Positions 1-7,622 of a stretch of DNA of 8,702 nt are shown one piece after another. Source of the DNA: Lentisphaeria bacterium (GTDB taxonomy: Bacteria; Verrucomicrobiota; Lentisphaeria; Oligosphaerales; Oligosphaeraceae). Location: positions 1 through 8,702 of the forward strand of contig JAKSPA010000061.1 of the NCBI GenBank assembly GCA_024405235.1, read 5' to 3'. The first letter of the stretch is position 1. Each line of letters begins with the position of its first letter. A program made the translations under genes and the position numbers. Below the pieces are notes generated by a model. It was not told the origin of the DNA. It searched no databases and worked only from the letters and a program-made list of their open reading frames with translations.

Positions 1-1013
1 GAGACTTTCTTGCGGATTTCTCGCTGAACGTCGGCATGTGGTTCATGGATTTCGGAATGGACTGGTACGACTCGCCCGAAGTGCTGAACCGACTGGCGAA
101 ACTGAGCCAGCTTAGTCAGGTGGACTACGATACGGCAAGCGTCGCCGAAGTGGCGATGGTTGTGGATTTCGATTCGGTTCCGTTCCATTCCACATATATG
201 AATACGCCGATCGCACGAAAATCCATCATGCCCTTCAACTACGAACTCAGCATGACGGGAGTGCCATACGACAGTCTGCTGTTTCAGGATCTTTCGCGCG
301 AGAAATGTCCGAAATACAAAGTATATTTCTTCCCGAACCTTTTCTATGTCACGCCGGAGAAGGCAGCGGTCATTCAGCGACTGAAGGAGCAGGGCGCCAT
401 TTGCGTCTGGAACTTCGCGCCTGGTTATCTGCGTCCCGATGGCGCCGATACGCAGGGCATTCGGCAGTTGACGGGAATCTCGTGCCACGTGCTGGAGGGC
501 GCAAGAAGCCGCGTCGTCCGCATGAACGATGGACATGTCATGGACATCGGCGACAACACAAACCGCACCATGCTTCCGGAGGAGAAGAACGGCACCTACG
601 ATCCTTCACTGTCGCCATGCTTCGTCATTGACGACCAGGAGGCGGAGGTTCTCGCGACGAGCGAAATCAACGGCGAGACCTACACGCAGATCGCCATGAA
701 AAAGGACGGCGACGCCACCGACATCTACATCGCCAACGGCTATATGGATCACGTCGGCTGGAATGCGCTCTTCCGTCGGTTCGGAATCCACAGCTACATC
801 GACACGCTGGAAGACGCGGTCTTCGTCAATCGCAGCGCCGTTGGCATTCACGCCGGCAGCGCAGGCGAAAAGATCATCCGCCTGCCTGGAAAGGCTTCGC
901 GCATACGTCAGATTCTGCCGGAAGAGAAGGATTTCCCTGCAGGAGACGTGATTCATTTCACCGCTGCCAGACGCGGCGAGTCGAGATTCTTCCGCGTTGA
1001 AATGGAAAAATAG
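1..1013 (+). CDS. GH42-like glycosidase, C-terminal part (5' end outside window)
   Basis: The frame is open from base 3, giving 336 visible residues before TAG; the first in-window ATG (36) is internal, because coding continues upstream without a stop. The visible part begins at the end of a TIM-barrel-like catalytic domain with the motif GMWFMDFGMDWYDSPE (about visible residues 11-26). This resembles the Trp/Phe-Asp-Gly-rich barrel end of GH42-type beta-galactosidase relatives. A Rossmann-like segment follows (about residues 55-150; YFFPNLFYVT, then ICVWNFAPGYL), matching the GH42 trimerisation domain style, and then a beta-rich tail with DIYIANGYMDHVGWN. The same order of segments is found in the C-terminal third of the next gene, so the two are paralogues. 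The catalytic glutamates would lie upstream and cannot be seen. Substrate is unknown; beta-galactoside or another beta-glycoside is only a family-level guess. Coding is certain, class likely, specificity open. Confidence 0.88.
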   Translation, partial: DFLADFSLNVGMWFMDFGMDWYDSPEVLNRLAKLSQLSQVDYDTASVAEVAMVVDFDSVPFHSTYMNTPIARKSIMPFNYELSMTGVPYDSLLFQDLSREKCPKYKVYFFPNLFYVTPEKAAVIQRLKEQGAICVWNFAPGYLRPDGADTQGIRQLTGISCHVLEGARSRVVRMNDGHVMDIGDNTNRTMLPEEKNGTYDPSLSPCFVIDDQEAEVLATSEINGETYTQIAMKKDGDATDIYIANGYMDHVGWNALFRRFGIHSYIDTLEDAVFVNRSAVGIHAGSAGEKIIRLPGKASRIRQILPEEKDFPAGDVIHFTAARRGESRFFRVEMEK

Positions 1014-1106
1014 GGGAACATTTTCGAGAGGCTTGCGTCTCTTGCACAGGACAAGTCCGCGTCATCGAATACATGACGGCAACTTAAGCAGCTAGTTCCC
1101 GAAAAT
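1014..1106 (+). ncRNA. Candidate multibranched structured RNA in intergenic spacer
   Basis: Directly after the upstream stop codon, GGGAAC (1014-1019) can pair with GTTCCC (1095-1100), closing a region that contains further hairpins: GAGAGGC-TTGC-GTCTCTT (1026-1043, with wobble pairs), a short GGACAAGTCC inverted repeat (1049-1058) and CGTCAT/ATGACG (1060-1078). A competing pairing, ATTTTCG (1020-1026) with CGAAAAT (1100-1106), crosses the closing stem, so the two are exclusive or form a pseudoknot. This could be a leader element of the 1198 gene, a processed spacer or simply a fold of no function. It matches no riboswitch class I recognise. The pairings are seen; the RNA role is inference. 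Confidence 0.3.
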
Positions 1107-1110
1107 AGGC

Positions 1111-1143
1111 CTGCCGACAGCGGAGAAGAGTGCTGTCTGGCAG
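1111..1143 (+). other. Strong hairpin upstream of the 1272-aa glycosidase gene
   Basis: CTGCCGACAGC (1111-1121) pairs with GCTGTCTGGCAG (1132-1143): 11 base pairs with one bulged T and a 10-base loop. No run of T follows, so it is not a standard intrinsic terminator. It lies 54 bases before the ATG at 1198. It may be an mRNA-stabilising or processing hairpin between co-transcribed genes, or part of a leader together with the structure at 1014-1106. Confidence 0.5.
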
Positions 1144-1197
1144 AGGAAACGCATCCGTCATTTAGCTTTCGCAATAAATCGTCGATTCAATTCAAAC

Positions 1198-4100
1198 ATG
1201 AAACACATCAACATCTTTCTTCTCGTTGTCTGCGCAACGCTTTTGAATGCCGCAACCTACTGGAATCTCTCATGGACAGGAACTGGCAAGCTGGAAAATG
1301 GTGCCGTGAAAGTCGATGATCCATCGACGAAAGGCGCGAATTTCCTAATCAGCGACCCTTTCGGAGCGGATTTCACGCGCGCATTCAAATGCTCGGTCGA
1401 GGCCAGATGCAGCGGTGTCGTTTCAGGACGGACGCAGGCCTATCTTCTTGTCTATGATTCAAACGACAATCGTCTGGCCGATTACGGCACGCAGTCGATT
1501 TCCAACAATACGGACTGGACGAAGCTTGCGGTGGAAGTTTCAGCCGACAAGTGGCCCGCGAATTCCGACCACTGCCGCATCATGCTTCAGCCTGCCGCAG
1601 GGCCGCTCGATGGCGTCGGCACGGCGTGGTTCCGCAAACTCGTGTTCGGTTCAAAGGCGACTGCTCCGGAGATTCCAGGGGATGATGTCACTACGATGTA
1701 TATGTTCAAGCGCAACGGCGTGAACATTCTCAACGGCGAAATCAAGAACTTCCCATTCGAAAACGCGCCTCTGGAATGCCGCATGGAAATCATGTGCATG
1801 GAGGCATCCTTCGCGGAGGCCGTTCAGCTGCTGACCGATGATGAGGAACTTGGAACGCAGGTTATGGTCGCACCATGGATCGATTACGACGAGTGCTTCG
1901 CGCCGATGCAACCGCTGGAGCTGACTAGAATTCCAGGCGGCTATCAGGCCGATCTGAGGTCGTTGGGCGCATGGCGGCGGCTCGCCGTCGTCTTCCCTGG
2001 CAAGGAGACGATTTCGCTGGACAACGTGAAAATCTCGCGAGTCGAATTCGCCGAAGACAATTGGAACGCCTATTGGATATGGTTCACGCGCGACCGTGTG
2101 GAGAGCATCAACGTCTGTCTGCGACACGAGTTCGAACTCGACGAAGTGCCTGTCACGGCAATGTTCCAGTGCGCTTTCGATGATGGCGGCTCTGTCGAAA
2201 TCAACGGCATCCACCATCGCATAGGCAACGGACGCTTCGATCCGCCAGACGACGATGTCGCATCAAAACTGCGTGTGGGCAAGAATGTCATCGCCGTGAA
2301 GGTCCACCAGGCACGCTATGCGGCTGGATTCCTTGGCGAACTCGACATGACCTTCGCCGACGGCACAAGCCGCAAGCTCATCACCGACCATGATTGGAAA
2401 TACTTCCCGTCGGACGCTGAAATCCGCAGAGAGTCAGCTGGTGAGATCAAGGCCGTCCAGCCACCGAAAGGCTGGAATGTGGCGGGATTTGACGACAGCG
2501 CGTGGGGCAAGTGCGTTGAAATCGCGCGCCCGCCGCAGAACTGGGGCAAAGTCCTCTATCGCGTCCATTCGCCGCGCGTGCCGATCACGCTGCTGTCTGG
2601 CGAACTGCCGACGAGCATGCAGGCAGGCGAGGGCTTCAGCAGCATGCTGACTTTCAGCGCGGAAAAGCCCTTCGAGGGCAATGTGCCCGTGCGTGGAATT
2701 CTCAGCCGCAATGGCGTGAAATTCCTTGAATGGACCGCAGGATACATTCCCGCAGGTACTACGGAGGCGTCGGTTCTCTTCTCCTTCCATCTTAGCGAAT
2801 ACATCAAGCCAGGCGAATACGATCTGACGTTGAGCACGCCTGGTTTCACTGCAGTGACTCAAGACGGCGTAGCATGCGCTTCCACCAAACTCGCGATCGC
2901 AAACGAACGCACTGCGGAGACAGCCGATGCGCGGCTCAGACGCGATCAGTTCGGCGTGCCTACGCTCTATATCGACGGAAAGCCGTTCGCAAGCATCTTC
3001 TCCGCCCGCTATAGCGATCCGATCGCGACTCACGCTGCACAGTTCGGAACCGCCGAAGAGCATCTCTATCACGCATATCTGACGCCGTCGTGGCCAGAGC
3101 CGAATACGCCTGACTACACGAACATGGACGCTCTGGCCGAGAAGTTCCTGCAGGGCGATCCAAAGGCGAGACTTGTCATCAAGATGGAATTGCGCGACGG
3201 CAAGCCCGCATGGTATCTTCCGATGTATCCAGAAGACGCAATCGTCTTCGACGGCGGAAAGGCAGGCGGCCACATCTCTCTGGCGAGCATGCGCTGGAGG
3301 GCTCTGGTCGCCGACTATCTGAAGGGACTCATCGCGCATGTGAAGGCGTCCCCATACGCCGATCGCATCATCGGCTATATGCCGTGCGAAGGCGAAGAGG
3401 GCCAGTGGATGCACTATTGGTCTGGCGACGATCCTGCGCGGGACGGCGCGCTTTCCGACTACAGCAAACCCATGCTGGAATATTTCCGCAAATGGCTGAA
3501 ACGCACATACGGCACGGACGAGGCGCTGCAGCAGGCGTGGAATGACGACACGGTCACTATCGACACAGCGACTATTCCAGACGGAAAGACACGGTGCGCA
3601 GGAGAAGGCGCGTTCCGCTTGCTGCCGCGCGACCGTAAGTCGGCCGATTTCGGCTGGGCGCTCTCGGACGTCGTCTCCGAAGGCATCGATTTCTATGGCA
3701 AGATCATCAAGGAGGAGACGGACGGAAAGGCCATCACGGGAGCCCTCTACGGACATCTCATGGATCTGGGCAGCGGCTGGCTCGGAGAGCAGGTCGGTTA
3801 TGCGCGGCAGCGTCTTGCCATCGAGACGCCTTACATCGACTACTATCTCGGACCGATCTCGTACAGCCACCGCTTCCGCGATGTCGGTTATCCAGGCGGC
3901 TATGACATGCCTTCGCCTGGTTCTCTGGAACTCCACGACAAGATCTGGATCAACGAAAACGACCTTCGCACGCATCTGAACTTCCCTGCGGAATACGCCT
4001 ATTCCGTCAGAACTCCTGCCGACACGACGCAGATTCTCGCACGAGAATACGCACGTGCGCTCTGCCTGCGCTCCGGATACTATCTCTACGCTCTCGGACA

Positions 4101-5016
4101 GGATGTCAATTGGTTCGACGATCCCGAAACCATGGCCACTATCGCCTCTCTGCGAGAAGAAGGAAAAAAGTGCGTGACCATGGACCGCTCTTCGACAAGC
4201 GAAATCGCCGCCTTCTTCGATGACGACACGCAGTGCCGAATGAATCTGACAACGCCTGGCGTCTCGCTGAACGGCAAGGCGATCTTCCAGCGCGAGGCGC
4301 TCTTCCGCATCGGCGGCACCGTCGATGAATTCCTGCAGTTCGACATCGCGAATCCAAATCTGAAACCATACAAATTCTACGCGTTCCTCAATCCGTATTT
4401 CGTGAAGGAGGACGAGCAGAAGGCAATCCGCAGCATCGCCGCGAATCAGGATGTCAGAGTCCTCTTCTGCTTCACGCCTGGCATCGCAGGCGACAATGGC
4501 CTGACAACGGAGACCGCGGCCGCTCTGACTGGCATGACATTCGAGATTCTGCCAGAGGGCAAGGAACTTTCGCTGCGCACCAGCCGTGAGTTCGCGGGAC
4601 TTCCCGCGGGTTCCGCATTCGGCGGCGAAGGCCGTCTGGCTCCTCTGGCGGTGCCGTCTGGCTACGACGAGATTCTGGCGGAATTCGCCGACGGAACGCC
4701 TGCCGTCGTCCGCAAAGGAAACATCTATGTCTCATGCATTGCGGACCTGCCTGTCCAGATGGTGCGCGAAATCGCAAAGTCGGCGGGATGCTACCTCTAT
4801 TCGGAGGACGACATCGCCGTCTTTGCGTGCAGCGAACTGGCTGCGTTCCACACTGAACGCAAGCAGAAAGCGTGCGCCTTCCGCGCGCCCGAAGGCAAAC
4901 TCCTGCAGGAAATCTGGCCAGAGGCCGCCGCCACTCCGCAAAAGGAGATCAGATGGATGAACACCTCTCCGATCACGAAGATCTACAGACTCGTGGAGGA
5001 AGAGTCTGCGGATTGA
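1198..5016 (+). CDS. Large exported GH42-like glycosidase with N-terminal carbohydrate-binding domains
   Basis: 1272 aa. Residues 1-18 form a signal peptide (Lys2, hydrophobic core FLLVVCATLL, likely cut after Ala18), which fixes the start at 1198. Residues about 19-150 look like a beta-sandwich carbohydrate-binding module, and about 160-285 like a second one. Residues about 289-450 resemble the sugar-binding N-domain of GH2 and GH78 enzymes (WNAYWIW at 289-295, FDDGGSVEING, LRVGKNVIAVKV, FDDSAW at 431-436). An Ig-like linker follows (about 455-570). The catalytic TIM barrel spans about 590-990: GYMPCEGEEGQW (726-737) offers acid/base candidates Glu731, Glu733 or Glu734, and INENDLRTHL offers Glu920 as nucleophile candidate. 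NWFDDPE (near 972) ends the barrel; a Rossmann-like trimerisation segment (about 1000-1150) and a beta tail finish it. It hydrolyses a glycoside outside the cytoplasm; GH42-like class is likely, substrate unknown. Stop is a double TGA TAA. No Shine-Dalgarno precedes the ATG. Confidence 0.9.
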   Translation: MKHINIFLLVVCATLLNAATYWNLSWTGTGKLENGAVKVDDPSTKGANFLISDPFGADFTRAFKCSVEARCSGVVSGRTQAYLLVYDSNDNRLADYGTQSISNNTDWTKLAVEVSADKWPANSDHCRIMLQPAAGPLDGVGTAWFRKLVFGSKATAPEIPGDDVTTMYMFKRNGVNILNGEIKNFPFENAPLECRMEIMCMEASFAEAVQLLTDDEELGTQVMVAPWIDYDECFAPMQPLELTRIPGGYQADLRSLGAWRRLAVVFPGKETISLDNVKISRVEFAEDNWNAYWIWFTRDRVESINVCLRHEFELDEVPVTAMFQCAFDDGGSVEINGIHHRIGNGRFDPPDDDVASKLRVGKNVIAVKVHQARYAAGFLGELDMTFADGTSRKLITDHDWKYFPSDAEIRRESAGEIKAVQPPKGWNVAGFDDSAWGKCVEIARPPQNWGKVLYRVHSPRVPITLLSGELPTSMQAGEGFSSMLTFSAEKPFEGNVPVRGILSRNGVKFLEWTAGYIPAGTTEASVLFSFHLSEYIKPGEYDLTLSTPGFTAVTQDGVACASTKLAIANERTAETADARLRRDQFGVPTLYIDGKPFASIFSARYSDPIATHAAQFGTAEEHLYHAYLTPSWPEPNTPDYTNMDALAEKFLQGDPKARLVIKMELRDGKPAWYLPMYPEDAIVFDGGKAGGHISLASMRWRALVADYLKGLIAHVKASPYADRIIGYMPCEGEEGQWMHYWSGDDPARDGALSDYSKPMLEYFRKWLKRTYGTDEALQQAWNDDTVTIDTATIPDGKTRCAGEGAFRLLPRDRKSADFGWALSDVVSEGIDFYGKIIKEETDGKAITGALYGHLMDLGSGWLGEQVGYARQRLAIETPYIDYYLGPISYSHRFRDVGYPGGYDMPSPGSLELHDKIWINENDLRTHLNFPAEYAYSVRTPADTTQILAREYARALCLRSGYYLYALGQDVNWFDDPETMATIASLREEGKKCVTMDRSSTSEIAAFFDDDTQCRMNLTTPGVSLNGKAIFQREALFRIGGTVDEFLQFDIANPNLKPYKFYAFLNPYFVKEDEQKAIRSIAANQDVRVLFCFTPGIAGDNGLTTETAAALTGMTFEILPEGKELSLRTSREFAGLPAGSAFGGEGRLAPLAVPSGYDEILAEFADGTPAVVRKGNIYVSCIADLPVQMVREIAKSAGCYLYSEDDIAVFACSELAAFHTERKQKACAFRAPEGKLLQEIWPEAAATPQKEIRWMNTSPITKIYRLVEEESAD

Positions 5017-5047
5017 TAAGGAACTTCTTTAATTTGACTTTCTTCAG

Positions 5048-5079
5048 CAGGCAGAGCCGACCAGCGTGGGCTTTGCCTG
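5048..5079 (+). other. Intergenic hairpin between exported glycosidase and alpha-mannosidase
   Basis: CAGGCAGAGCC (5048-5058) pairs with GGCTTTGCCTG (5069-5079): an 11-bp stem with one G-U wobble in the + strand transcript and a 10-base loop. The following bases (AAATTTGAAGG) hold no T run, so full termination is unlikely. Stem and loop lengths match the hairpin at 1111-1143 although the sequences differ. It may protect or punctuate a polycistronic mRNA. Confidence 0.5.
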
Positions 5080-5121
5080 AAATTTGAAGGTTCTCACCTA
5101 AAGAATAATACGTGAACCCCA

Positions 5122-7440
5122 ATGACCGAACGTCTTCACGTCATCTGCAATTCCCATCTTGATCCAGTGTGGATATGGCGCCGTTCGTCAGGGCGTTTCG
5201 CATGGCTGAATACGATGCACAGCGGCGTCAGAATGATGTCGCGTCATTCTGAATTGAAATTCAGCTGCTCAAGCGCTGCACAGTATAGATGGATCGAAGA
5301 GACTGATCAGACGCTCTTTGAAAACATCCGCTCGCTTGTGCGCGAAGGGCGTTGGGAGATAGTCGGCGGCTGGGAGGTGCAGTCTGATGCGATCATCGCC
5401 GGCACGGAATCGCTGATTCGCCAGGCCCTGAATGCAAAAGAGTATTTTCAGGACAGATTCGGCGTGGATGTCAAAATTGGCTATTGCGTGGATTCGTTCG
5501 GACATTCCGCTGAACTGCCGAAGATTCTGGCGGCCACAGGTTTCACGCATTATGTCTTCCTGCGTCCGATGGATCAGCAGATGGGCCAGGGCGTTCCGCC
5601 GCTGCCGTTGCTTTTCGATTGGAAAAGCGCCGATGGCTCGACTGTCCGTGCATTGAGAATTCTGGATTCCTATAACGTGGAGAATGTCTCACGGGAGGAT
5701 TATCTGCGTCGTGTCGATAATCATTTCGCAAATGGCCTACGCGAACAGACGCTATTCTTCGGTGTCGGAGACCACGGCGGCGGGTTGTCCGAAAGGCATC
5801 TCGAGTGGCTTGCGGAGGCGTCGCGAAATCGCGATGTCGTCTTTTCCACTCTTGGCGAATACTTTGCTGCAACGGCGAACGACAGCGTGCCGACGCTGAC
5901 GAATCACGAACTCGGTCCCGTCTTCAGAGGGTGCTATTCGGCATGCCATGAAGTCAAGAGCAAAATCGCGGAGGCCGTGCGAAATCTTCAGGTCGCTGAG
6001 ATGGCTGGCGTTTCAGAAGACGAATTGCGCGATGGTTGGACTGAGACGCTCTTCCATCATTTCCACGATATACTGCCAGGCACTTCCATTCGCGACGCGT
6101 TCGAAGGAGATGTGTTTCCAGGCTTGGGCGGCGTCATTGCCCAAACGCGGACGAAACTGGATAGGATGCTGTGCCGCCGCACTGCCACGCTGGATACGAA
6201 TTTCATGGAGCAGGGCGGTGTCTATCTATGGAATCCGCAGAACACGCCTGTCATGGGGCTTGTTTCGTTCCCTGCCTTTCTCGATCCGAATGAGACGCGA
6301 CATAACATCAACGCGCTGAAGGACTCGAAGGGTAATGTCTATCCGTTGCAGGCGCTTCAGCCGCCGACGACTTTCGGACCATGCGCCGTGCCGTGGGGAA
6401 ATCTGACTGCAGCGATTCCGCTGGAAGCGAACGGCGAAGCCGCGCTGGCATACGTCTCCGACGAGTGGTTCCCGAAGATGCTTGGCTTCAAGGCGCAGCA
6501 TGCGCTGGCGAACAGGTTGTCTTTCGGAATGTTCGCCGACGATTCAGGCACGTGGGGATTCACCATGAACAGCTATCTGCAGCCGCTGAAGACGGCAGAG
6601 TGGAGAAGTCTAGATGAATACTGCGACGGTCCTGTCTGTTCGATTCTGCGCTGCGTCTTCAAATTGAACGATTCGGAGATTCAGGCGGACATCTATCGCT
6701 ACGCCGGAATTGACGAACTGCAGCTCCGGTTGCGCATAGATTGGAAGGAGCCTCTGGCGACTCTGAAGATGGCTGTGGACCACCGCCTGCAGGATTTCAC
6801 ATTCCACACGGGGACGCCAGGCGGTTCCGTAGTGCGGATGGCAAACGATCCGACCGCGCTGTGCTGTTCGTTCTCCAATGGTTGCATGGAACAATTCCAG
6901 GGCGTCAGCGGAGAGGTGTCGATGGTCGAGTGGTGCGCGGCGCTTCGCTCGAAGGGCAACGGCGGCGTTGCCGTCTATTCTCCCGATCTGCATTCATGCG
7001 ACCACGCATTCGGACAGCTCAGAATCACGCTTCTGCGTACGACGCCGTATGCGGATCATCATCCATTCCCGCGCAACACGCAGACGGGATATATGGACAT
7101 GGGGCTGAATTTCGTGGATCTGTGGATTGCGGAAGACGACGCGTTGAACGCAGAGAGCATTCCTGTTAGAGCAAGAAGGCGTCTGCACAACGTCGAATAT
7201 GCTGAAATAACCGCTCATGATGCGGGCAGGGGAATTGCGCTTCCTACCAGGCCTGAAGTGTCTTTCAGTTCCGAAAAGGTGACTGTCGAGGCTATGAGAC
7301 TGCTGAAGGAGGGAGATACGGGGGAAGTTCATCTGCTCAACCACTCTTCTACGGAGGAAAAGGCGACTCTTGCAGACGGACAGGTTATCGTGTTGCCGCC
7401 AAAAGCGCTGAAGATAGAACATTTGGCAGTCACAAAATAA
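5122..7440 (+). CDS. GH38 alpha-mannosidase
   Basis: 772 aa, no signal peptide, hence probably cytoplasmic. It hydrolyses terminal alpha-mannosides with retention, using a bound divalent metal (zinc in the family). The family signature is nearly complete: NSHLDPVWIW at 10-19 supplies metal ligands His12 and Asp14; GRWEIVGGWEVQSD (76-89) is the substrate-site loop; YCVDSFGH (121-128) carries Asp124, the expected nucleophile and metal ligand; GVGDHGGG (214-221) follows; HHFHDILPGTS (312-322) carries His315, the expected fourth ligand. The alpha/beta barrel covers about 1-250, the three-helix region about 255-350 (FRGCYSACHEVKS) and the beta-sandwich domains about 370-772. It follows the exported glycosidase by 105 bases, fitting one operon in which imported mannose-containing oligosaccharides are trimmed. 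The ATG has no Shine-Dalgarno. N-glycan, plant mannoside or mannosylglycerate substrates cannot be told apart. Confidence 0.95.
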   Translation: MTERLHVICNSHLDPVWIWRRSSGRFAWLNTMHSGVRMMSRHSELKFSCSSAAQYRWIEETDQTLFENIRSLVREGRWEIVGGWEVQSDAIIAGTESLIRQALNAKEYFQDRFGVDVKIGYCVDSFGHSAELPKILAATGFTHYVFLRPMDQQMGQGVPPLPLLFDWKSADGSTVRALRILDSYNVENVSREDYLRRVDNHFANGLREQTLFFGVGDHGGGLSERHLEWLAEASRNRDVVFSTLGEYFAATANDSVPTLTNHELGPVFRGCYSACHEVKSKIAEAVRNLQVAEMAGVSEDELRDGWTETLFHHFHDILPGTSIRDAFEGDVFPGLGGVIAQTRTKLDRMLCRRTATLDTNFMEQGGVYLWNPQNTPVMGLVSFPAFLDPNETRHNINALKDSKGNVYPLQALQPPTTFGPCAVPWGNLTAAIPLEANGEAALAYVSDEWFPKMLGFKAQHALANRLSFGMFADDSGTWGFTMNSYLQPLKTAEWRSLDEYCDGPVCSILRCVFKLNDSEIQADIYRYAGIDELQLRLRIDWKEPLATLKMAVDHRLQDFTFHTGTPGGSVVRMANDPTALCCSFSNGCMEQFQGVSGEVSMVEWCAALRSKGNGGVAVYSPDLHSCDHAFGQLRITLLRTTPYADHHPFPRNTQTGYMDMGLNFVDLWIAEDDALNAESIPVRARRRLHNVEYAEITAHDAGRGIALPTRPEVSFSSEKVTVEAMRLLKEGDTGEVHLLNHSSTEEKATLADGQVIVLPPKALKIEHLAVTK

Positions 7441-7576
7441 CCCTTTTGCGCAAGGCATTTGATATTGTACGACAAAAGCTCAGATGGTCATGAGGATCGT
7501 CTGAGCTTTTGTCATTGTTTTTGCTGAGGAGTTTGGATGGTTTGAAGGCGCGCTTCAATAGCGTGTCCTGATCCAT
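7430..7576 (-). CDS. Possible small protein or gene remnant, 48 aa, unknown
   Basis: A reading frame from ATG (7576-7574) to TGA (7432-7430) encodes a basic 48-residue peptide starting MDQDTLLKRAFKPSKLL and ending RKRVIL. Its start is preceded by AAGGAG at a 7-base distance, the only strong Shine-Dalgarno I saw before a start in the window. Against it, the frame runs through the + strand terminator hairpin and overlaps the last 11 bases of the alpha-mannosidase gene. I recognise no family. It could be a small gene, the broken 5' end of a transposase or other acquired gene, or chance. Confidence 0.25.
   Translation of the reverse strand: MDQDTLLKRAFKPSKLLSKNNDKSSDDPHDHLSFCRTISNALRKRVIL
7471..7523 (+). 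terminator. Intrinsic terminator of the glycosidase/mannosidase genes
   Basis: GACAAAAGCTCAGA (7471-7484) pairs perfectly with TCTGAGCTTTTGTC (7500-7513), and five further pairs including two wobbles extend the stem towards an ATGAG loop. The + strand continues ATTGTTTTTG (7514-7523). It begins 31 bases after the alpha-mannosidase stop. On the minus strand no T run follows the stem, so it most likely acts for the + strand only. Confidence 0.85.
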
Positions 7577-7583
7577 TTTGCGT

Positions 7584-7589
7584 CTCCTT
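7584..7589 (-). promoter_or_regulatory. Consensus Shine-Dalgarno (AAGGAG) before minus-strand ATG
   Basis: On the minus strand AAGGAG is followed by ACGCAAA and then ATG at 7576. The spacing of 7 bases is ideal. It contrasts with the starts at 1198, 5122 and 8507, which have no purine-rich ribosome site. Confidence 0.4.
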
Positions 7590-7605
7590 CTGATGAGAAT
7601 CAAAC

Positions 7606-7618
7606 GCTATGTTTTCCA
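7606..7618 (+). repeat. 13-bp direct repeat, copy 1 (GCTATGTTTTCCA)
   Basis: GCTATGTTTTCCA occurs here and again, exactly and in the same orientation, at 8459-8471. This copy sits just before the palindrome-rich element at 7623-7728, the other just after the 9-bp tandem repeat. Together they bracket the Nudix gene. It may be a recurrent edge of interspersed repeats in this genome, or a duplication. Confidence 0.6.
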
Positions 7619-7622
7619 GGAG

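Noticed and set aside
2434..3975. Long minus-strand open frame (513 codons) inside the exported glycosidase gene
   Set aside because: It is fully antisense to a gene with clear domains and a signal peptide. Its translation is rich in Arg, Ala and Val with no recognisable motif, as expected from the complement of a codon-biased GC-rich gene.
5084..5111. Promoter TTGAAG-N16-TAATAC before the mannosidase gene
   Set aside because: The -10 matches only three of six positions and the start would fall almost on the ATG. Reading from the upstream gene explains expression as well.
7442..7455. Small palindrome around TTGCGCAA after the mannosidase stop
   Set aside because: The inverted repeat is only 8 bp with no loop and is next to a much stronger terminator; likely chance.
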